This document shows positions 42,208 to 51,867 of a stretch of DNA of 64,000 bases, in pieces. Positions within the stretch are counted from its first letter, which is position 1, and every line of letters starts with the position of its first letter. The stretch covers positions 124,001 to 188,000 of the forward strand of contig NZ_MUZV01000007.1 of assembly GCF_002000025.1 (NCBI RefSeq), in the 5' to 3' direction. Position numbers and translations under genes: made by a program. The notes under the pieces were generated by a model. The model saw only the letters and a list, made by a program, of their open reading frames with translations. It was not told the DNA's origin and searched no databases. Source of the DNA: Cognaticolwellia aestuarii. GTDB taxonomy: Bacteria; Pseudomonadota; Gammaproteobacteria; Enterobacterales; Alteromonadaceae.

Positions 42208-42705
42208 TTAGTTTTTACGAGTGTTACAGTCTTGCTTCAATGGTAGTTGCAACTGCAAAATACTGTTTTGATTACTTAAGTGAATTTTTCTTTTTGCTTG
42301 TTCAGTATTAATTACTTCACTATCTCGTACAGTGCTTTTAGCTGAAAAATCAAAATAAGCCAATATTTGTTGTAATTTGTCGTTAAATTTAGCGGCAAAC
42401 TCAAAAAAAGAATTTTTCTTTTCAAATTTATTCGGGACTAGGTTTGTAAAGTCAGTCACTTGAATACCTAACAAAGGTTTTTTTGAGTGTTGCGAAAATA
42501 AATGCTGATTAGCGTTTACGCTAGTGGGACTGTAGCTGACGTTAATATTCTTTGCCATAACACTTATGTGGTTTACAGCGCTATGTATAACAAAAGCATA
42601 TTGTGCTTTTGTTTTAACTTCTGTGTTGGCGTGGGCAATTGAGCTCAGTAAGCCCAAGATAACAAAAATAGAGCCAACTAAATTCAGCTTAGTGGGTCTG
42701 ATCAT
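42208..42705 (-). CDS. Hypothetical exported protein, 165 aa
   Basis: It has a signal peptide (LVGSIFVILGLLSSIAHA) and a mature region of about 138 residues without further membrane segments. It contains a short stretch LFSQHSKKPLLGIQVTDF and an amphipathic segment FFEFAAKFNDKLQQILAYFDFS, and a single Cys near the end. GAGGAA precedes the ATG. I recognise no family; it is likely periplasmic. Confidence 0.6.
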   Translation of the reverse strand: MIRPTKLNLVGSIFVILGLLSSIAHANTEVKTKAQYAFVIHSAVNHISVMAKNINVSYSPTSVNANQHLFSQHSKKPLLGIQVTDFTNLVPNKFEKKNSFFEFAAKFNDKLQQILAYFDFSAKSTVRDSEVINTEQAKRKIHLSNQNSILQLQLPLKQDCNTRKN

Positions 42706-42999
42706 TTTGTATTCCTCATCAAATATCCATGTTATATCGTTCCATGATATAGCTATTGTATCATTGTGTTACAAAGCAATATAGGTTGGAATTTGACTTT
42801 ACGCGACTGCAATAAGACCAGCGGTGTATTTTATCAGATAAATAACGATATTATGATCCGCACTTGTCGTAGTTCAAGGGTATTTAATGAGTAGAAGGTG
42901 GTTTTACATTATATATTGGCGATAAACCTAGCTGCGCAAAGGGCAAGAATTATTAACAGTTTTACTCGTTGAAATAGGGCGGAATATGACTGGCAAATA
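42706..42999. other. Intergenic region, no feature identified
   Basis: Upstream region of the exported protein gene at 42208 and the region beyond glcB. I see no gene, operator or RNA signature here apart from AT-rich promoter-like sequence. Confidence 0.3.
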
Positions 43000-43032
43000 G
43001 GCCTATACTCAAAACAATTATGAGCATAGGCC
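43000..43032 (-). terminator. Hairpin after glcB, probable terminator
   Basis: GGCCTAT / ATAGGCC outer stem and CTCA / TGAG inner stem with one unpaired base each side and loop AAACAATTA, 10 bases after the glcB stop. The T run on the minus strand is weak. Confidence 0.5.
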
Positions 43033-43041
43033 GTTACTTAG

Positions 43042-45216
43042 CTACTTAGTTTGTGCTTTAAATAAAAGTCTATTCTTATGCAGTAAAGGCTCAGTGTAGC
43101 CGTTAGGCTGTTCGTGGCCTTGAAACACTAAGGCTAATGCAGTTTGAAAAGCGATATTGGTGTCAAAGTTATCAGACATCGCATGGTATTGATCATCATC
43201 TTTGTTTTGTTGATCAACAATGGTTGCCATTTTTTTCATGCTTGTTATCACTTGCTCTGCAGTACAAATATTATGTTGTAACCAGTTAGCCATATGTTGG
43301 CTTGATATGCGCAAGGTTGCACGATCTTCCATTAATCCGACGTCGTTAATATCAGGCACTTTTGAGCAACCTACACCTTGATCTATCCAACGTACTACAT
43401 AACCCAAAATACCTTGTGAATTGTTATCTAGTTCGTCAGAAATTTCTTGCTCAGACCATTGGGTATTTTCTGCCAATGGTATCGTTAAAATATCATCAAC
43501 ATTGGCAGGTGTACGGTTTTTAAGTTGCTGCTGTAATTGTAAAACATTAACTTTATGATAGTGTAGCGCGTGCAATGTTGCTGCGGTTGGTGATGGTACC
43601 CATGCCGTATTCGCACCTGCTTCGACATGGTTAATCTTTGTTGCTAACATATTAGCCATTTGATCAGGTATTGGCCACATGCCTTTGCCTATTTGTGCTT
43701 TGCCGCTAAAACCACAAGCAAGGCCAATATCAACGTTATTGTCTTCATATGCAGAGATCCATTTGGTTAACTTAATATCTGCTTTTCTTGCCATGACGCC
43801 AGCAAACATAGAAGTATGAATTTCATCACCTGTTCTATCAAGAAAGCCGGTGTTAATAAAAACAACACGCTCTTTGGCTGCATAAATACAGGCTTTTAAG
43901 TTAACACTGGTGCGGCGCTCTTCATCCATTATTCCCATTTTTAGGGTATTGCGTGGTAATGATAAGAGATCCTCGACACGATCAAATAATTCATTGGCGA
44001 AAGCGACTTCTTCTGGACCATGCATTTTAGGTTTTACAATATATACCGAACCCTTATCACTGTTACGCAGTGTATTTTGCTGATTGACATCATATGTTGA
44101 AATTAATGAAGTAATAACAGCATCCATAATTCCTTCTGGTACTTCATTGTTGTGCTGGTCAAGGATAGCGTTGTTGGTCATTAGGTGGCCAACATTGCGC
44201 ACGAACATTAAGCTACGGCCTTTTAGTTTTCCTACCGTACCATCAAGTTTTTGATAGTGCTTATCTTGGTGCATTGTGCGTGTTTGTTGTTTACCTGATT
44301 TAACAAAGCTTTCAGATAAAGTGCCTTGGTTTAACCCTAACCAATTTTGATAAGCAATGACCTTATCTTCTGCATCAACAGCGGCAACAGAGTCTTCGCA
44401 ATCCATTATGGTGGTAAGTGCTGACTCCATTGCGATATCACTTATACCGGCCATATCACTCTGGGCAATTGGGTTACTTGCATCAAATTGCACGATAAAA
44501 TGTAAATCGTTATGTTTAAAAACAAGCTCACTTGGTTTAGCTGCTTCGCCATTAAAACCGATAAATGAAGCGGATTCTGCCAAGGCAGTGCTCTTGCCAT
44601 TATCTAGTTTAATGACAAGCGCATTGTCTTGAATGTGATAAGTTTGAGCATTTTGGTGTGAGCCATCAATTAACGGGATAGCTTGATCTAAAAAGTCACG
44701 AGAAAATGCAACAACTTTAGCACCACGAGCAGGGTTATAAGCTTTTGTTTTTTCTGCACCGCCTGACTCAGAAATAACATCTGAGCCATATAAAGCATCA
44801 TATAAGCTGCCCCAACGAGCGTTGACCGCATTTAAAGCAAAGCGAGCGTTCATCACCGGCACCACAAGCTGTGGTCCAGCCATTGTAGCCAACTCAGCAT
44901 CTACGTTATCTGTTGATATACTAAAATCATCAACCGGTGCCGCAAGGTAACCAATGTCAGTTAAAAAATGCTTATAATCGCTAAATTCGAAATTTTTCGC
45001 CTGATGCGCCTGATGATAAGCAGTTATTTTTTCCTGTAATACCGTACGCTTAAGTAATAAAGCTTTATTCTTCGGAGCTAAATCATTAATTAATTTGGCA
45101 AAGTCTGTCCAAAATTTTTCCACTGCTAAGGTGGTGCCAGGAAGAACTTGCTTGTTAACAAAGTTATATAATGTTTCCGCAACTTGTAAATTTGCGATTG
45201 AAATTCTTGTTGTCAT
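43042..45216 (-). CDS. glcB: Malate synthase G
   Basis: Condenses glyoxylate with acetyl-CoA to malate, the second glyoxylate-shunt step. At 724 aa from the ATG at 45216 it matches isoform G (E. coli 723 aa). Motifs include [61 protein letters not shown] and the catalytic-region VGCSKVPDI with [16 protein letters not shown] prefer 45216 (AGGTGTC before ATG) over a start 16 codons up. Isocitrate lyase lies 2.7 kb away on the other strand, with the lysR-lrgAB operon between. Confidence 0.96.
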   Translation of the reverse strand: MTTRISIANLQVAETLYNFVNKQVLPGTTLAVEKFWTDFAKLINDLAPKNKALLLKRTVLQEKITAYHQAHQAKNFEFSDYKHFLTDIGYLAAPVDDFSISTDNVDAELATMAGPQLVVPVMNARFALNAVNARWGSLYDALYGSDVISESGGAEKTKAYNPARGAKVVAFSRDFLDQAIPLIDGSHQNAQTYHIQDNALVIKLDNGKSTALAESASFIGFNGEAAKPSELVFKHNDLHFIVQFDASNPIAQSDMAGISDIAMESALTTIMDCEDSVAAVDAEDKVIAYQNWLGLNQGTLSESFVKSGKQQTRTMHQDKHYQKLDGTVGKLKGRSLMFVRNVGHLMTNNAILDQHNNEVPEGIMDAVITSLISTYDVNQQNTLRNSDKGSVYIVKPKMHGPEEVAFANELFDRVEDLLSLPRNTLKMGIMDEERRTSVNLKACIYAAKERVVFINTGFLDRTGDEIHTSMFAGVMARKADIKLTKWISAYEDNNVDIGLACGFSGKAQIGKGMWPIPDQMANMLATKINHVEAGANTAWVPSPTAATLHALHYHKVNVLQLQQQLKNRTPANVDDILTIPLAENTQWSEQEISDELDNNSQGILGYVVRWIDQGVGCSKVPDINDVGLMEDRATLRISSQHMANWLQHNICTAEQVITSMKKMATIVDQQNKDDDQYHAMSDNFDTNIAFQTALALVFQGHEQPNGYTEPLLHKNRLLFKAQTK

Positions 45217-45557
45217 ATGACACCTATTTTGAAAGTTTGGAAGACTGTTTGCTGGGTTTAACATCTTATCGAAAAACTGATAACTGCAATGTAAAAATAT
45301 TGGCTGCCAGATGCAATAGCTGTGATGAGGTGAGCAATATTATTTTTATCCCATCATTCATGCAATAAATTTAGTTTTATATTTAACTTATTGTTAATTA
45401 AGTTTTAAATTTTTTTTGTTCTTACAGTTAACTACTTTTATTCATGCTATTGTTTGTTTCTATTCTTGGTATTCATCATGTGAATTTTTGTTGTGTGATA
45501 CTTTTTAAATCAACGGATACCGAAAAAGTTATTTTTGATTGCTTCTAAGCGCTTTAC
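45217..45557. other. glcB upstream region
   Basis: About 340 AT-rich bases holding the glcB promoter and the 3' flank of lrgB. I found no clear terminator for lrgB and no operator I can name. Confidence 0.3.
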
Positions 45558-46277
45558 TTACTGTAACAATGAAGCTAAAAAATTAATAATAAACGGGCTG
45601 GTTATCGCGGTGATAACTGCTGAAGCAATTAAGGCTAAAGAGCTATAAGCTGCATGTTCGTAACTGATATTACTCACCGTAGCTGTGCCTATAGCATGGC
45701 TTGCCGCACCAATAGCTAAGCCTTGAGCTTTTGCTGATCTAACATTGATATAAGTCAGCCAACGTGGTCCTATTAAGGCACCAAAAAAGCCGGCAAGGAT
45801 AATTGCAAAGGCAGTAATAGCGGTATTACCATCTAGCTGACCAGCAATAGCAATAGCAATTGGTGTAGTAATAGATTTAAGTGATAGTGCCACGGCAATA
45901 GTGTAATCCCCAATAATTAACATGGTAATGATAAAGCTACTGATAATGGCAATAAGTGCGCCAATTGATAACACTAAAATAATGCTTTTCCACTGTTGCG
46001 TGATGGTTTCTAAGTGCTGATAAAGTGGAAAGCCTAAAGCAACAACGGCTGGTTCGAGTAAGGCATTGAGTAACCATGCATTTGAGAAATAGTTATCGAA
46101 ACTTATATCTTGCCAAAGCAAAATAGCAATAATAGCTAAAATACTAAATAGCATGGGCTGAAGCCAAATAGCATTAAGCTTTCGTTGGAATACGGCAATA
46201 AACTGAAATAATACAATGGTAGCAACAACGGCAATAATCGATGAGAGCAGGTGAGCGCTGAGTAACTCCGTAAGCAT
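45558..46277 (-). CDS. lrgB: LrgB/CidB-family membrane protein
   Basis: A 239-aa hydrophobic protein with about seven helices and the LrgB motifs LLEPAVVALGFPLYQHL, ALSLKSITTPIAIAIAGQLDGN and GLAIGAASHAIGTATVSNISYEHAAYSSLAL (in pieces). LrgA/LrgB were named as holin-like antiholin proteins in Staphylococcus; several homologues (PlgG in plants, PftAB in Bacillus) move glycolate or pyruvate. Lying between the glyoxylate-shunt genes, a carboxylate-transport role is worth considering. GAGGAG precedes the ATG; 8 bases after lrgA. Confidence 0.88.
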   Translation of the reverse strand: MLTELLSAHLLSSIIAVVATIVLFQFIAVFQRKLNAIWLQPMLFSILAIIAILLWQDISFDNYFSNAWLLNALLEPAVVALGFPLYQHLETITQQWKSIILVLSIGALIAIISSFIITMLIIGDYTIAVALSLKSITTPIAIAIAGQLDGNTAITAFAIILAGFFGALIGPRWLTYINVRSAKAQGLAIGAASHAIGTATVSNISYEHAAYSSLALIASAVITAITSPFIINFLASLLQ

Positions 46278-46285
46278 GATGGTAT

Positions 46286-46654
46286 TTACTCCTCTTCAGC
46301 GAGGCAACGCTGATAATGAAGCCCAACTAGCGTAAGTAATATAAAGGTTGTTGCAAAGGTAATGAGGACGATTGCAATACCGAACTGTTTGATTAAATCA
46401 AAGTGATTGATAATACCAACACCAGCAGGAACAAAGCATACGCCCATATGTTTTAAGCACCAAACAACAGTACTTTTAATACGATCAGCATCGAATACGC
46501 GAAAATGTAATGATAGAGTAAAGATAATGAGCCCGTATAAACTACCGGGCAATACCGGCGCTACATACGAGCAAAGCTTGCCTAAAGCAAGGCAACTAAA
46601 AATTGCAAAAACACTATACAGTACATTAATTACTTTTTTATTGAATGCGCTCAC
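46286..46654 (-). CDS. lrgA: CidA/LrgA-family membrane protein
   Basis: A 122-aa, four-helix protein with the LrgA features FSCLALGKLCSYVAPVLPGSLYGLIIFTL (in part), the hydrophilic link RVFDADRIKSTVVWCLKHMGVCFVPAGVGI and a charged C-terminus. It partners LrgB. Translation starts at GTG 46654 behind GGAAG, 17 bases after lysR, so lysR-lrgA-lrgB is one transcript. Confidence 0.86.
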   Translation of the reverse strand: MSAFNKKVINVLYSVFAIFSCLALGKLCSYVAPVLPGSLYGLIIFTLSLHFRVFDADRIKSTVVWCLKHMGVCFVPAGVGIINHFDLIKQFGIAIVLITFATTFILLTLVGLHYQRCLAEEE

Positions 46655-46670
46655 AATTGCTTAATCTTCC

Positions 46671-47609
46671 TTACGGACCTTCGTTAGCAGCTTCAATAAC
46701 TAGCTGTCGAAACCAAATATGGCTGGCATCATGATGTAATAACGGGCTCCAGATCATTTTTAGTTCTATATCAGGAATATCGAAAGGGGGTTTAAGTATG
46801 GTGTAGTTGCTGTCATTTTTATGAATTAATGCTGCCCGTGTTGGTAATGTTGCAACTAATTCATCTTCGAACGCTAGCTGCATGGCAACATGATAATTAC
46901 GGGTAAAAACCTTAATATCACGCTTTTTACCTAAGCGTGCTAATGCTTCATCAACCCAACCTAGCTTTTGCACATCTTTAGGGTCCATACCTACACCCAC
47001 ACCAAAACCCGTTTTAGATACCCAAACATGCTTTGCACTCAAGTAAGTATTGAGATTAAATTTTGACACTACGGGATTGTCGGCACTTAATAAGCAAGAG
47101 AATGAATCTCGCCAAATAGTCTTTTGATGAAATGACTGTGGTAACTCGTCAAAGCGATTGATAGCCATGTCAATTTTGCCTGCCTCAACATCATGAAAAG
47201 TAACATCACTAGGCGTCATGATATCTATGGTGACGTTAGGCGCTATTTGATTGATGCGTTTTAATAGCTTTGGTAGCAAGGTAGATGCGGCATAGTCACT
47301 GGCCATTAGGCGAAAAACACGATGGCTGTTTTTCTCATTAAATTCCTCTTCGCCTTGTAATGCTTCCTCTAGCTCTAACAAAATTTTACGAATAGCGGGT
47401 GCCAGAGCTCGAGCACGTTCGGTTGGCACCATACCGTCAGAAGTACGCACGAGTATTGGGTCATTAAATAATGTTCGTAAACGTTTTAAGCCATTGCTCA
47501 TCGCTGGTTGGGTAATATTTAGCTGACCTGCGGCACGCGTAACGTTTTTCTCTCTAAGCAAAACATCAAGATAAATCAGTAGGTTTAAATCGATTTTTGA
47601 GATATTCAT
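46671..47609 (-). CDS. LysR-family transcriptional regulator
   Basis: A 312-aa LysR regulator: winged helix-turn-helix at the N-terminus (DLNLLIYLDVLLREKNVTRAAGQLNITQPAMSNGLKRLR in pieces) and a periplasmic-binding-protein-like effector domain (about 90-300). It leads the lrgAB genes and is divergent from aceA, so it is placed to control either or both. The effector might be a small carboxylate, which is inference. I choose the ATG at 47609; the longer frame begins with TTG and adds seven residues. Confidence 0.9.
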   Translation of the reverse strand: MNISKIDLNLLIYLDVLLREKNVTRAAGQLNITQPAMSNGLKRLRTLFNDPILVRTSDGMVPTERARALAPAIRKILLELEEALQGEEEFNEKNSHRVFRLMASDYAASTLLPKLLKRINQIAPNVTIDIMTPSDVTFHDVEAGKIDMAINRFDELPQSFHQKTIWRDSFSCLLSADNPVVSKFNLNTYLSAKHVWVSKTGFGVGVGMDPKDVQKLGWVDEALARLGKKRDIKVFTRNYHVAMQLAFEDELVATLPTRAALIHKNDSNYTILKPPFDIPDIELKMIWSPLLHHDASHIWFRQLVIEAANEGP

Positions 47610-47951
47610 AAAATTAATAATCTTGAACAAAAATATAACCTAGATATATGTCATGGCTTATAGTGATAATCAAGTAAATTTGGCAAAAAAATAAATAAAT
47701 TGAACTAATATTATGGTGAGTTTATTAAAACTAAATATTATTAACTATTGAAATAACTTAATAATTTTCTAATAGCGTTTAGAGTTAATACACCACTATT
47801 TTTATTGTGAATGATAGGGATATTAATTATATATTTTGTTTATTTATAGTTGCTGGTTTAGTATTTGTGTTGCTCGGTGTGACAGCTTTCATAAGCGGTT
47901 ACATCACCAAAATTATAAATACTGTCAGTTAAGACTTTTGGAGAAAGTAAT
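47610..47951. promoter_or_regulatory. Divergent lysR/aceA control region with a CRP-like site
   Basis: About 340 bases between divergent genes. TGTGACAGCTTTCATA at 47878-47893 matches the CRP consensus TGTGA-N6-TCACA at 9 of 10 defined bases, about 60 bases before aceA. LysR T-N11-A sites are too degenerate to assign by eye in this AT-rich stretch. Catabolite control of isocitrate lyase would be expected, but this site is only suggestive. Confidence 0.35.
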
Positions 47952-49541
47952 ATGTCTAATTATCAAAGTGCAATAGAAGCAGTTAAAGCAATCAAAGAGA
48001 AAGCTGGCAGTTCATGGGATGTTATTAATCCTGAATCAGTAGCTCGCATGAGAACGCAGAATAGATTCAAAACAGGCCTAGAAATTGCCCAATACACTGC
48101 TGATATCATGCGAAAAGATATGGCAGCTTTTGATGCTGATAAAACTAAATACACTCAATCGTTAGGTTGTTGGCATGGTTTTGTTGGCCAACAAAAAATG
48201 ATTTCAATTAAGAAACACTTTAATGGTCAAACAGATCGTCGTTACTTATACCTTTCAGGTTGGATGGTAGCAGCACTTCGCAGCGAGTTTGGTCCGCTTC
48301 CTGATCAATCTATGCATGAAAAAACTAGCGTAGCTTCTTTAGTTGCTGAGCTTTACACCTTTTTACGCCAAGCAGATGCTCGAGAGTTGGGTGGCTTGTT
48401 TCGCCAATTAGATGCGGCAACCACTGAGAGCGAAAAAGCAGCAATCCAAGATCAAATTGATAATCATGTAACGCATGTCGTACCAATTGTTGCTGATATT
48501 GATGCTGGTTTCGGTAACGCTGAAGCAACTTACTTAATGGCTAAGCAAATGATCGAAGCTGGTGCTTGTGCTTTGCAAATTGAAAACCAAGTTGCCGATG
48601 AAAAACAATGTGGTCACCAAGATGGTAAAGTTACGGTGCCTCACGCAGACTTTCACGCGAAAATTCGTGCGCTACGCCATGCATTCCTAGAACTAGGTAT
48701 TGATAACGGTATTATTGTTGCGCGTACTGACTCTGAAGGTGCCGGTTTAACAAAAGAAATTGCTGTTGTTAAAGAGCCAGGTGATTCTGGTGATATTTAT
48801 AACTCTTTCCTCGATGTTGAAGAAATCGACGTAGCAGATATGGCTGAAGGCGATGTATGCTTCAATCGAGATGGAAAGCTAGTGCGTCCTAAGCGTTTAC
48901 CTTCTGGTTTATATCAGTTCCGTCAAGGTACAGGTCATGAGCGCTGTGTATTTGACTGTATCGGTGCGCTAAATGCAGGTGCAGATCTGCTATGGATTGA
49001 AACAGCAGTACCTACCGTTCACGAAATTGCAGGCATGATGAATGACGTGCGTAAAGTACACCCAGATGCGAAACTTGTTTATAACAACTCACCATCTTTC
49101 AACTGGACACTAAACTTCCGTCAACAGACTTACGATACTATGGTTGAAGAAGGCAAAGACGTTTCTGCTTATGACCGTGCTAACTTAATGAGTGCAGAGT
49201 ATGACGATACTGAACTATCAGCTATCGCTGATGAACGTACACGTACTTTCCAAGCTGATACTGCACGTGAAGCGAATGTATTCCACCATTTAATCACATT
49301 GCCGACTTACCATACAACAGCATTATCTGTTGATAACTTAGCGAAAGAGTACTTTGGTGAACAAGCTATGCTTGGTTATGTTAAAAATGTTCAACGTGAA
49401 GAAATTCGCCAAGGTATTGCCTGTGTTAAACATCAAAACATGTCAGGCTCTGATATGGGTGATGACCATAAAGAATATTTTGCCGGTGAGAATGCCTTAA
49501 AAGCAGGTGGTGCAAAAAATACTTCTAATCAATTTAGTTAA
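47952..49541 (+). CDS. aceA: Isocitrate lyase (long, 529-aa type)
   Basis: Splits isocitrate into glyoxylate and succinate, the first glyoxylate-shunt step. The 529-aa length matches the longer subgroup found in Pseudomonas and marine gammaproteobacteria rather than the 434-aa E. coli enzyme. The active-site loop is KQCGH (Lys218 to His222, catalytic Cys220) in place of KKCGH; the metal-binding VPIVADIDAGFGNAEAT and the ERCVFDCIGALNAGADLLWIET segment (in pieces) are intact. GGAGA precedes the ATG. With acs and glcB it allows growth on acetate or fatty acids. Confidence 0.95.
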   Translation: MSNYQSAIEAVKAIKEKAGSSWDVINPESVARMRTQNRFKTGLEIAQYTADIMRKDMAAFDADKTKYTQSLGCWHGFVGQQKMISIKKHFNGQTDRRYLYLSGWMVAALRSEFGPLPDQSMHEKTSVASLVAELYTFLRQADARELGGLFRQLDAATTESEKAAIQDQIDNHVTHVVPIVADIDAGFGNAEATYLMAKQMIEAGACALQIENQVADEKQCGHQDGKVTVPHADFHAKIRALRHAFLELGIDNGIIVARTDSEGAGLTKEIAVVKEPGDSGDIYNSFLDVEEIDVADMAEGDVCFNRDGKLVRPKRLPSGLYQFRQGTGHERCVFDCIGALNAGADLLWIETAVPTVHEIAGMMNDVRKVHPDAKLVYNNSPSFNWTLNFRQQTYDTMVEEGKDVSAYDRANLMSAEYDDTELSAIADERTRTFQADTAREANVFHHLITLPTYHTTALSVDNLAKEYFGEQAMLGYVKNVQREEIRQGIACVKHQNMSGSDMGDDHKEYFAGENALKAGGAKNTSNQFS

Positions 49542-49590
49542 AAATTTATGACAAACTAATCATTTGTTAAACAAGTTCCAACCAAAGTAA

Positions 49591-49624
49591 AAGGCTCTAC
49601 TGATTCAAGTAGGGCTTTTTTTAT
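49591..49624 (+). terminator. Intrinsic terminator after aceA
   Basis: AAGGCTCTACT / AGTAGGGCTTT stem (with G-U pairs), loop GATTCA, then a T run; 49 bases after the stop. Confidence 0.85.
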
Positions 49625-50004
49625 TTCAGGTGACATAGGCGAGTAATATAACGCTTTAATACGGTTATTAGATCTTAATAGTCGTTCTGAGTTGCAGTAA
49701 TTAGTAAAGCTAAGGTGCGCCGGTAAATGGCCAAGAAACGATTAGAAATAATTGTTATAGACAGTAACTAATCCGAACTCGGATAAGTAGTTGCTTTACC
49801 ATCTAAATTATTGATTTACTTTATAAGGCACTCATTATCCAGGGTTCAGGTTAACTATAAGTAGCCAGCATAACAATGAGACTTAGGTGTCACGAGTACA
49901 GCTCTTGCTATATAGCTGAAGTTAATGCGCTATAGTAGTGAGTGTGTTTTAGAGCATGGTGCTTGATGAGTCTAACGCAGCACTTTTCAATAACTGTAGC
50001 TATT
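49625..50004. other. Intergenic region with dispersed CCGAACTCGG-type repeats
   Basis: About 380 bases without a supported gene. AATCCGAACTCGGAT (near 49788) and GGTTCAGGTTAACTA (near 49842) resemble the repeat at 421-449. No further structure is evident. Confidence 0.35.
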
Positions 50005-50037
50005 AAAAAAGCCAGAAGAGCAACTCCACTGGCTTTT
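50005..50037 (-). terminator. Intrinsic terminator of the mscS-DUF481 operon
   Basis: AAAAGCCAG / CTGGCTTTT stem with a 13-base loop that can pair inside; the A6 run on the left gives the T tract for the minus strand. It lies 40 bases after the DUF481 stop. Confidence 0.85.
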
Positions 50038-50077
50038 GTATTCACTATTTAGTGATGAGGTATTTAGTAAAGAAAAA

Positions 50078-50857
50078 TTAGAAGCTATACACTAAAGTCA
50101 TTGCTGTTTCAGTATTTAAGTTCTCTTTGTCTTCATCAACTTCGGTATTGTAATCCAAAGTAATGCTGAACTTCAGTTGTAATGTTTCAATTAACTTTGT
50201 TGAAATTGAAGTTTTAGCTTTATAAGTACTATTTTCGTCACTTTTTGGTGAGTACTTTGCTACTAATAACTGTTTAAACAATACATGTTCATTGATTTGG
50301 CGAGTGTACAATGCTTGTGCCTGAACGATAAAAGATGATTTAGTTTCTTCATCTTGGGTGTCAGTCTGACGAATAACATCGCGCTTAAAGCCTGGACCAA
50401 TATCAGCATCTAAGGTTGCTTTCTCTGTTTCGAACCAACGACGACCCCAACCCGTTGAAATTGAGCTCTGGTTGTCAAAACTACTAAAGCGGTTGTCTTC
50501 ATAAGAAACATTAGCATAAATGTAATTTGGGCTAGCTTTATCAAGTGTATAGTTAGTTTGACCTACTAGCGTCCACTTTTGATCACTAGTGTTGAAGTGC
50601 TCTTCGCCTTCTTCATCTTCTTGATCACTTTTCTTAACTAAAAGATCCAGTTGTACCGTTGATTTCCAAGCCGCTTCTTCGTGAGCAAAATCAAAGCCTG
50701 CTTTAACATCTGCACTGTTGGTATCACCGGTTTTGAAAAGCATACCTAATTCTGCTGATGCAGTGTATGGTGATTTTTCTTTCTGTGTGGTTGCTTCTTC
50801 TGCTACTGTTGCTAGTGAAACACAACACAACGCGGCTGATATTAACTTAAGACTCAT
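50078..50857 (-). CDS. DUF481 outer-membrane protein (YdiY-like)
   Basis: A 259-aa protein with a signal peptide (LKLISAALCCVSLATVAEE region) and the DUF481 beta-barrel pattern: ASAELGMLFKTGDTNSADVKAGFDF, YIYANVSYEDNRFSSFDNQSSISTGWGRRWF, and the C-terminal strand TAMTLVYSF ending in Phe, as outer-membrane barrels do (segments shown in part). DUF481 proteins are salt-stress-linked outer-membrane proteins of unknown mechanism. Its start overlaps the mscS end by 11 bases, linking it to an osmotic channel. Confidence 0.88.
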   Translation of the reverse strand: MSLKLISAALCCVSLATVAEEATTQKEKSPYTASAELGMLFKTGDTNSADVKAGFDFAHEEAAWKSTVQLDLLVKKSDQEDEEGEEHFNTSDQKWTLVGQTNYTLDKASPNYIYANVSYEDNRFSSFDNQSSISTGWGRRWFETEKATLDADIGPGFKRDVIRQTDTQDEETKSSFIVQAQALYTRQINEHVLFKQLLVAKYSPKSDENSTYKAKTSISTKLIETLQLKFSITLDYNTEVDEDKENLNTETAMTLVYSF

Positions 50858-51677
50858 TTTTTTCCTCTTTATTCATATGAACAGATAATTGTGGGAATGG
50901 GATTTCGATGCCTTCGTTGTCCAATTCAGTTTTAATTTTTTCAAGTAAATCGAAGTAAGTAGGCCAGTAATCAGAAGATTTAACCCAAGGTCTTACTACG
51001 AAATTAACACTGCTATCAGCTAGTTCTGAAACACCAACAGTGATCGCTTGATCTTTTAATACGCGTTCATCGGCACTGACAACTTTGTGTAAAAGTGCTT
51101 TAGTTTTCGCGAGGTCGGCATCATAACTCACGCCGATAATCAAATCTATTCTTCTTGTTGGTTTTGTTGAGTAATTAGTAATAGTGCCGCTAGTAATAGA
51201 GCCATTGGGAATAATAACGGTTTTATTATCACCAGTTCTTAACTCAGTTGAAAAAATTAATATTTTCTCAACAATACCGGTAACACCTGATACTTCAATA
51301 AAATCGCCAGACTTAAATGGCTTAAATACAATTAATAATACCCCTGATGCAAAGTTTGATAACGAACCTTGAAGTGCTAAACCAATAGCTAAACCAGCAG
51401 CACCAACGATAGCAACTAATGAGGTGGTGTTAAAACCTAGATGTGATATTGCCGCAACAATCACGATAAAGAATAACATACCGTATAGCAGGCTACTGAT
51501 GAATGAAATTATCGCATCATCCATACCCTTGTGACGCATCACCTTTACGACACCTTTACGTACCATATTAGCAATAAATTTACCTATGATAACGATTGCT
51601 AAAGCGACAAGTAGTTTGATGGAAAAATCTATTAACATTTGCTGATTATCTATAAGCCAGTTTTGAGCTATATCCAT
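50847..51677 (-). CDS. mscS: Small-conductance mechanosensitive channel (MscS family)
   Basis: A 276-aa MscS-type channel that opens on membrane tension to release solutes during hypo-osmotic shock. It has three N-terminal helices, the pore helix TM3 with its Gly/Ala pattern (ALQGSLSNFASGVLLIVFKPF, shown in part) and the cytoplasmic beta/alpha-beta vestibule (DNKTVIIPNGSI, VSYDADLAKTKALLHK). The length matches E. coli MscS (286 aa). AAGG precedes the ATG. It is co-transcribed with the DUF481 gene. Confidence 0.93.
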   Translation of the reverse strand: MDIAQNWLIDNQQMLIDFSIKLLVALAIVIIGKFIANMVRKGVVKVMRHKGMDDAIISFISSLLYGMLFFIVIVAAISHLGFNTTSLVAIVGAAGLAIGLALQGSLSNFASGVLLIVFKPFKSGDFIEVSGVTGIVEKILIFSTELRTGDNKTVIIPNGSITSGTITNYSTKPTRRIDLIIGVSYDADLAKTKALLHKVVSADERVLKDQAITVGVSELADSSVNFVVRPWVKSSDYWPTYFDLLEKIKTELDNEGIEIPFPQLSVHMNKEEKNES

Positions 51678-51810
51678 TTTTTACCTTAAAAGCTATTTTA
51701 AAGGCTGAATTATAATCAACATGAAAAAAAATGACATTAAATTGTTCATCGCAAGATGGAAATTATTGGCCTAGCTTACAATTGGCATATTGAGAGAAAT
51801 GTAGAAAACT

Positions 51811-51837
51811 AAAAAGGCGACCTAAGGTCGCCTTTAA
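51811..51837 (-). terminator. Intrinsic terminator after fba
   Basis: AAAGGCGACC / GGTCGCCTTT perfect 10-bp stem with loop TAA; the A5 run on the left is the minus-strand T tract. It lies about 30 bases after the fba stop. Confidence 0.9.
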
Positions 51838-51867
51838 AATAAATTTGTTGTTAGCTAATTAAAATAT

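Noticed and set aside
45300-45520. CRP sites upstream of glcB (TGTGA motifs)
   Set aside because: Several TGTGA half-sites exist but none has a properly spaced TCACA partner.
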